This document shows positions 21,125 to 25,609 of a stretch of 25,609 nucleotides of DNA, in pieces. Origin of the DNA: Gemmatimonadaceae bacterium (GTDB lineage: Bacteria; Gemmatimonadota; Gemmatimonadetes; Gemmatimonadales; Gemmatimonadaceae); contig JANWKK010000282.1 in assembly GCA_025451425.1 (NCBI GenBank), positions 1-25,609 of the forward strand, in the 5' to 3' direction. How positions within the stretch are numbered: the first letter of the stretch is position 1; each line of letters opens with the position of its first letter. The position numbers and the translations under genes are program-made. The notes below the pieces were generated by a model that ran no database searches, was not told where the DNA came from, and saw nothing but the letters and a program-made list of their open reading frames with translations.

Positions 21125-22464
21125 GTGCTCGCCGCCCACCGTCCGAGTGCATTGGCGCTCGCCTGCAGCCGCTTCTCGAGCGATGGGTCATAGCCTAGAA
21201 GGACACCGTCTTGTACGAGGATCTCGCCAGCCACGGCGACGAATGACGCTGGTGTGCCGGGCAATGCGAAAACCGCAGTGGCTTCCGGATCATGGACCGG
21301 GCCGGCGTTACGCAGCGGAAAGGCCGCAAGGTCCGCGGCCTTTCCGACTTCCAGCGACCCGACTTGGTCCTCGATGCCAAGCGACCGGGCGCCTCCAAGA
21401 GTTGCGAGCGTCAACACCGTGTGGCCGTCGATCTCACGAAAGTCGCCGTGATGTGCGCGTTGCATGAGCGCCGCGAGACGGGACTCCTCCAACAGATCCA
21501 TACGATTGTTGCTGGCGACCGAATCCGATCCGATACCGACCGGAATGCCTGCGTCCAACAGCATCGAAAGTGGCGCAATTCCATGACCGAGCTTCGCGTT
21601 CGAAGCCGGGCAGTGAGCGACTGCGCAACGAGCGGCCACGATATGAGCGACGTCGGCGTCGTCAACACGGACGCAATGGATCAGGAGAGGTCGCGCAGCG
21701 AGCACGTCGAGCGCCTTCAGCAGCTCGATAGGCGTGCGCGCACGCGGAGCAACGCCGATGTTGCGCGCGCGGAGTCCATCCGCGAAGGGTCCCGCCGCGT
21801 TTGCCACGAGGTCGTGCTCGGCGTGGCTTTCGGCAATGTGAATAGCGATCGGGAGCGCTTCGGAGCGAGCATAACGCGAGACCGCGCTGAATAGAGAATC
21901 GGAAACCGTGTACGGGGCGTGAGGGGAAACGCCGACGCGAACCAGTGACGTTTGCGCGGGGCGAATCCGTTCCACTCTGTCACGAAGCTCGGCGATCGAG
22001 ACTTCGCATTGCGCGGGGTCGGGTCCGAAAACCTCCTGGTACATCACGCCGCGAACTCGCGACTCGAGCATCGCATCGAACGACACCCCGGAGTCGCAGG
22101 TGTCGGCGAAGGTCGTGATGCCGTGGCGGAGTCCTTCGGCAATCCCGTACCGCGCAGCGTCGAGCAGCATCTCACGCGACATTACGGCGCGCTTCGCATT
22201 CGTTAGGCGCACGATCCAGGTTCGGAACTCGAGGTCCTCGAGGAAGCCGCGCATGGCGGTGAGCTCGAGGTGACAATGCGCATTCACCAACCCCGGAAGG
22301 AGAATCGCGTCGCCGAGGTCCACCACTTCGCCGGCAGGTGCGCCGGCGCTGGTTCCGACATACGCAATCTGGCCGCGCTCGACGGCGACGACACCGTCGA
22401 CGATCGGCGGAAGGGAAACGGGAAGAACGTACTGCGCGCGGTAGCAGATCACATGCGGGATCAA
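21121..22464 (-). CDS. Amidohydrolase, aminofutalosine/MTA/SAH deaminase type
   Basis: This 447-residue protein is a metal-dependent deaminase of the amidohydrolase superfamily. Metal and catalytic residues are visible: HxH in LVNAHCHLEL, His in IAIHIAESHAEHDL, His in LLIHCVRVDDAD, and Asp in VGIGSDSVASNN. HCPASNAKLGHG is typical of the MtaD/TrzN/guanine-deaminase branch. The HLEL...F..W variant after the HxH resembles aminodeoxyfutalosine deaminases of the futalosine menaquinone pathway more than classical MtaD; this is an inference. The start is TTG 22464, overlapping the PHP stop (TTGA), so it is the last gene of the PBP1A-PHP-amidohydrolase operon. Confidence 0.82.
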   Translation of the reverse strand: MIPHVICYRAQYVLPVSLPPIVDGVVAVERGQIAYVGTSAGAPAGEVVDLGDAILLPGLVNAHCHLELTAMRGFLEDLEFRTWIVRLTNAKRAVMSREMLLDAARYGIAEGLRHGITTFADTCDSGVSFDAMLESRVRGVMYQEVFGPDPAQCEVSIAELRDRVERIRPAQTSLVRVGVSPHAPYTVSDSLFSAVSRYARSEALPIAIHIAESHAEHDLVANAAGPFADGLRARNIGVAPRARTPIELLKALDVLAARPLLIHCVRVDDADVAHIVAARCAVAHCPASNAKLGHGIAPLSMLLDAGIPVGIGSDSVASNNRMDLLEESRLAALMQRAHHGDFREIDGHTVLTLATLGGARSLGIEDQVGSLEVGKAADLAAFPLRNAGPVHDPEATAVFALPGTPASFVAVAGEILVQDGVLLGYDPSLEKRLQASANALGRWAAST

Positions 22465-23246
22465 CTCGAGTGCGAGCTAACGAAACCCGTGCGCGAGCCG
22501 TGACGTCGCGGGTCGTATAGCTCGGCGTCGGGAACGCCCATCTCGCGAGCGAGCCGGAGCGGGAACTGGATGTCAGCGACCTGCGCTTCGGTGTGACCGT
22601 CCGAGCCGAGCGAGAAGCGAACACCTGCATCGTGTGCGCGCCGAACGAATCTGTCGTGCGGCCGATACCGGTTCGATATCTCGAATGCTATTCCGGCTTC
22701 GGCCAGGGCACGGACGGCTCGTTCCTCGCGCGGCTCAGTCCAGAGATCCTCGAGTGGAATATGGCGAAGTGCAAGCGGCAGCAGCGTCGGATGCGCAAGG
22801 ACGTCGACCGGCATCGCGCGGGCAAACCGCTCGAGATTCTCGACGTGCGCCTCCATGTACTCGTCAGGCGTGATGTTCGGGAATCGCCGCGAGAAAGCGT
22901 ACACGAGCTCACCGTTCGAGAGCCAGATGCCGTGCAACGATCCGAGACGATGTGTGAATCGGGAAACAAGATCCGCGGGGATCTCTCGCCATAACGAGTC
23001 GTGCCAGCAAAACTCGCCGCCGCGCAAGACGTCGTACCTTGCCAGCTCATCGAGATAGGCGCGCACTTCGTTGACCGTCGTCAACGCGCTGTCCATGTAC
23101 GACGATATATGATCGCTCACGCTCGGCGTGACATGTCGGTCGCGCGCGCACTCGATGAGCTCGTCGACCGTGAGCTGGCCGTCAGAGAAAGTGGTGTGCG
23201 CGTGGCAGTCGACGGGTAGCCACGCAGTGGAAGAGCCGGTGGTCAC
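22461..23246 (-). CDS. PHP-domain metal-dependent phosphoesterase (histidinol-phosphatase-like)
   Basis: This 261-residue protein has the four PHP motifs: DCHAHTTFSDG (residues 13-23), SDHIS, GGEFCWHD, AHPTLL, then EISNRYRPHD and GSDGHTEAQVAD. These His/Asp residues bind a three-metal cluster that hydrolyses phosphate esters. The layout resembles HisK-type histidinol phosphatase, but PHP proteins also act on nucleotides, and no his genes are nearby, so the substrate is open. The start is GTG 23246, 9 bp after the PBP1A stop. The gene overlaps the amidohydrolase start by 4 bp. Confidence 0.85.
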   Translation of the reverse strand: MTTGSSTAWLPVDCHAHTTFSDGQLTVDELIECARDRHVTPSVSDHISSYMDSALTTVNEVRAYLDELARYDVLRGGEFCWHDSLWREIPADLVSRFTHRLGSLHGIWLSNGELVYAFSRRFPNITPDEYMEAHVENLERFARAMPVDVLAHPTLLPLALRHIPLEDLWTEPREERAVRALAEAGIAFEISNRYRPHDRFVRRAHDAGVRFSLGSDGHTEAQVADIQFPLRLAREMGVPDAELYDPRRHGSRTGFVSSHSS

Positions 23247-23255
23247 TCGCGATGA

Positions 23256-25601
23256 TCAGCGTGATCTCACCGCCGGATTCGGCGGAGGTATTCGAGTGGT
23301 ATCGCGCCGAAGCCGCGTTGTATCGCGCGCACGCGTGCGTGGAAAGACCAACGAATCGCGACGACGAGTCGAGTCGCCATCGGTCGGACGCGCGGGCTTG
23401 GGCGTCGGCACGGCACCGGGAACGACAACCGGGCTCGCGAACGGATTGGACGACGGAGTCCCCGCGGCTCGTGCTCCTGTATCCGGCTGCACCGGCGTAC
23501 CCAGACCCGTCGTGTCAGGCGTGAGCGCCGGCGCGCACGTCTGAGTCGGCTCAGTTCCGGGAATGAAGTACTCCGTTGCCTGTACGCCGCCGCAGTTCGC
23601 CGTCCACAGCGTATTCGTCGTGTTGTCGATCGATTGCGCGACGAGTCCCGAGGGCCGCGGCCAATCAGGCGGAGCCGGCTTCCGCTTGTAGACCTGATTC
23701 ATGAAAGCTGCCCACGCTGGCGCAGCGAGGACGCCGCCTTGTGCGTTCGCCTTGATTTTCTGGGGTCGATCGAGACCCATCCACACACCGGCAACCAGGT
23801 CGGATGTGTATCCGATGAACCAGACGTCCGTGCCGTCGTTCGTGGTTCCGGTCTTGCCGCCAGCAGGCAGATGGAAGACCGAACCGACCGTGCCAGCCGC
23901 CGTACCGCGACGAACGACGTCTTTCATCATGTCGACCATGAGCCACGCCTCTTCCGGCGATAGCACGGCGGTACGCTGCGGCGTCGGCGCCCAGAGTACG
24001 TCTCCCTTCTGATTCTCGACGCGGATGATCGCCATCGGCGTCGCGCGCGTGCCGAGTGTGGCAAACGCTGAATACGCAGCGATCAATTCGATAGGATAAA
24101 CCGCCGCGGCACCGATATGAATCGACGGATACGGCGGTATCGGAGTCGTTATGCCGAACTTGCGCGCTTCGTCGATGACACTTGCTTCGCCAAGCTCCAT
24201 ACCGAGGCGGATCGTGGCGAGGTTTCGAGATTCATAAAGTGCACGACGGAGAGGCAGCTTTCCCTCGAACTTGCTGTCGTAGTTTTGAGGCTCCCAGGTC
24301 TGTCCACCTTGTGGCGTGTAGCTCAGCGGCGAATCGTCGAGGATGTACGACGGCGGCCGTCCATTCTGTACAGCGTCGGCGTAGACGATCGGCTTGAAGG
24401 TCGAACCGGGCTGACGCTGCGCCTGCACCGCGCGATTGAACTTGGAGTCGTCGAAGTTGCGGCCGCCGATCAGCGCGCGGACGGACCCGTCACGTGGATC
24501 CATCGCGACGAATGCGCCCTGGAGATACGGCGAGTTCGCGGCTGCGCTCTCGTTATCATTGTCGACCGCCTGCGCCACGTACTGCTCGTAGGACTGGTGC
24601 TTGTAGGCGCCGTACTTCCCTGCCTCGATCGCGCGCATCTGCGTCTCGAGCGCGCGTTCGGCGGCGGACTGGAGTTCGACGTCGAGCGTGGTGTAGACCT
24701 TTAGACCTTGCTCATAGAGTTGGCGGCCGAACTGCTCGTCGAGCAGCTGGCGAACCCACTCGACGAAATAAGGTGCGAATTCGCCGGCGTCCGTCTTCCG
24801 CGCGAGTCGCAGTGGATACGCTTTGGCGAGGCTGGCATCGGCGTCGGTAATGTCGCCGTCACGGCGCATCAACTCGAGAATCGTGTTGCGTCGTTGAATC
24901 ACGCGATCGGGAAAACGTCGAGGGTCGTAGCGTCCCGGACCTTTCGGAATCGAGGCGAGCGTCGCCGCTTCGGCGAGATTGAGGTCCTTCACCGATTTAC
25001 CGAAGTAGCGCTCGGAGGCGCTCTCCACGCCGTAGGCGCCGTTGCCGAGGTAAATCTGATTCAGATAGAGCTCGAGGATGCGATCCTTCGAGTACTTGGC
25101 CTCGATCGCGCGCGCGACTTTGGCTTCCTTCAGCTTGCGAACGAGATTCTTCTCACGGGAGATGCGCTCCGGAAAGATGTTTCGCGCGAGCTGCATCGTG
25201 ATCGTCGAGAAGCCCTGGCTCCAGCTATGAGTGCGGATGTCGTTTATGAATGCGCTAGGAACGCGCTTCCAATCGATGCCGGCGTGCTCGTAGAAGCGCT
25301 TGTCCTCGGTCGCAATGAAGGCGTTGCGGACAATAGGCGGCATCTGGTCGATCTTGACGACGGTGCGCCGCTCGAGACCGATCTCCGCGATGAACCGGCC
25401 ATCAGCGGCGTAGAGCTTCGAAGTTTGGCGGGGCGTGTACTCCTCCAGGACTTCGACGGCTGGGCATCGCCCGGCGCGACAGACGAGCGCCCAGCTCGCA
25501 TAGAACAATCCAATCGCAAACGAGAGCGCGAAGGCGAGGCCGATCAAGGAACCGCGAACGACTCTCGGATGTCGCGAGCGGAAGCGTCGGAAGGCTGTCA
25601 A
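23256..25601 (-). CDS. Penicillin-binding protein 1A (bifunctional class A PBP)
   Basis: The product (781 residues from TTG 25601) is an inner-membrane, periplasm-facing peptidoglycan synthase. An N-terminal TM segment (about 18-38) is followed by the GT51 glycosyltransferase domain with catalytic Glu99 in ATEDKRFYEH and QGFSTITMQLARN. The transpeptidase domain carries Ser400-TFK, SRN at 458-460 and KTG at 583-585. The tail from about residue 690 is Pro/Thr/Arg-rich and disordered, after a Cys-containing WTANCGG..TQTCAP segment. The frame remains open to the window edge, so the true start may lie outside. It is the first visible gene of an operon with the PHP and amidohydrolase genes. Confidence 0.93.
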   Translation of the reverse strand: MTAFRRFRSRHPRVVRGSLIGLAFALSFAIGLFYASWALVCRAGRCPAVEVLEEYTPRQTSKLYAADGRFIAEIGLERRTVVKIDQMPPIVRNAFIATEDKRFYEHAGIDWKRVPSAFINDIRTHSWSQGFSTITMQLARNIFPERISREKNLVRKLKEAKVARAIEAKYSKDRILELYLNQIYLGNGAYGVESASERYFGKSVKDLNLAEAATLASIPKGPGRYDPRRFPDRVIQRRNTILELMRRDGDITDADASLAKAYPLRLARKTDAGEFAPYFVEWVRQLLDEQFGRQLYEQGLKVYTTLDVELQSAAERALETQMRAIEAGKYGAYKHQSYEQYVAQAVDNDNESAAANSPYLQGAFVAMDPRDGSVRALIGGRNFDDSKFNRAVQAQRQPGSTFKPIVYADAVQNGRPPSYILDDSPLSYTPQGGQTWEPQNYDSKFEGKLPLRRALYESRNLATIRLGMELGEASVIDEARKFGITTPIPPYPSIHIGAAAVYPIELIAAYSAFATLGTRATPMAIIRVENQKGDVLWAPTPQRTAVLSPEEAWLMVDMMKDVVRRGTAAGTVGSVFHLPAGGKTGTTNDGTDVWFIGYTSDLVAGVWMGLDRPQKIKANAQGGVLAAPAWAAFMNQVYKRKPAPPDWPRPSGLVAQSIDNTTNTLWTANCGGVQATEYFIPGTEPTQTCAPALTPDTTGLGTPVQPDTGARAAGTPSSNPFASPVVVPGAVPTPKPARPTDGDSTRRRDSLVFPRTRARDTTRLRRDTTRIPPPNPAVRSR

Positions 25602-25609
25602 TACACGCA

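Overview
The window is a dense, GC-rich (roughly 60-65% by eye) bacterial chromosome segment. It has many GTG and TTG starts, short overlaps between genes, and several outer-membrane proteins with cleavable signal peptides, so the host has two membranes. The mix of genes (NYN/LOTUS RNA-binding protein, futalosine-type amidohydrolase, metallopeptidase plus Ddl-like ligase pair, short-junction NtrYX-like operon) would fit Gemmatimonadota or a close relative. That placement is an inference from gene style; no rRNA marker is present. I see no IS element, prophage, CRISPR array, rRNA or tRNA.

Layout. 121-3911: rRNA methyltransferase (RlmI-like) convergent with and overlapping mutM, then a CDF metal transporter and a degenerate methyltransferase-like protein. 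4006-6460: a regulatory-looking region, a 51-codon ORF with its own strong terminator, then a translationally coupled pair, a zincin-type metallopeptidase and a D-Ala-D-Ala-ligase-like ATP-grasp enzyme. 6472-6743: a 33-residue Lys/Arg/Gly-repeat protein on the minus strand with its own terminator, a palindrome over its ribosome site and a perfect 20-bp palindrome upstream. 7205-9534: tdh-kbl, the two-step threonine-to-glycine pathway. 9547-14060: a standalone HIRAN-like protein, an outer-membrane protein, a minus-strand operon of a NYN/LOTUS RNA-binding protein and 3-methyladenine glycosylase, and a YjbQ-family protein.

14158-20131 is a plus-strand run: an NtrY-like sensor kinase, two tandem paralogous small membrane/coiled-coil proteins, an NtrC-class response regulator, a beta-helix plus outer-membrane-barrel fusion, and a DUF4390-like secreted protein. 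The first of the two small paralogs carries an in-frame amber codon exactly between its membrane half and its coiled-coil half, while the reading frame beyond the stop remains clearly homologous to its neighbour. 20190-25601 is on the minus strand: an HNH endonuclease, then an operon read as PBP1A, PHP phosphoesterase, amidohydrolase.

Most of the window is ordinary housekeeping sequence. The parts most worth a second look are the amber-interrupted paralog inside the kinase/regulator operon, the peptide/zincin/ATP-grasp locus, the tiny KKRGG-repeat protein with its two palindromes, the beta-helix/barrel fusion, and an apparently over-represented heptamer CCTAACG.
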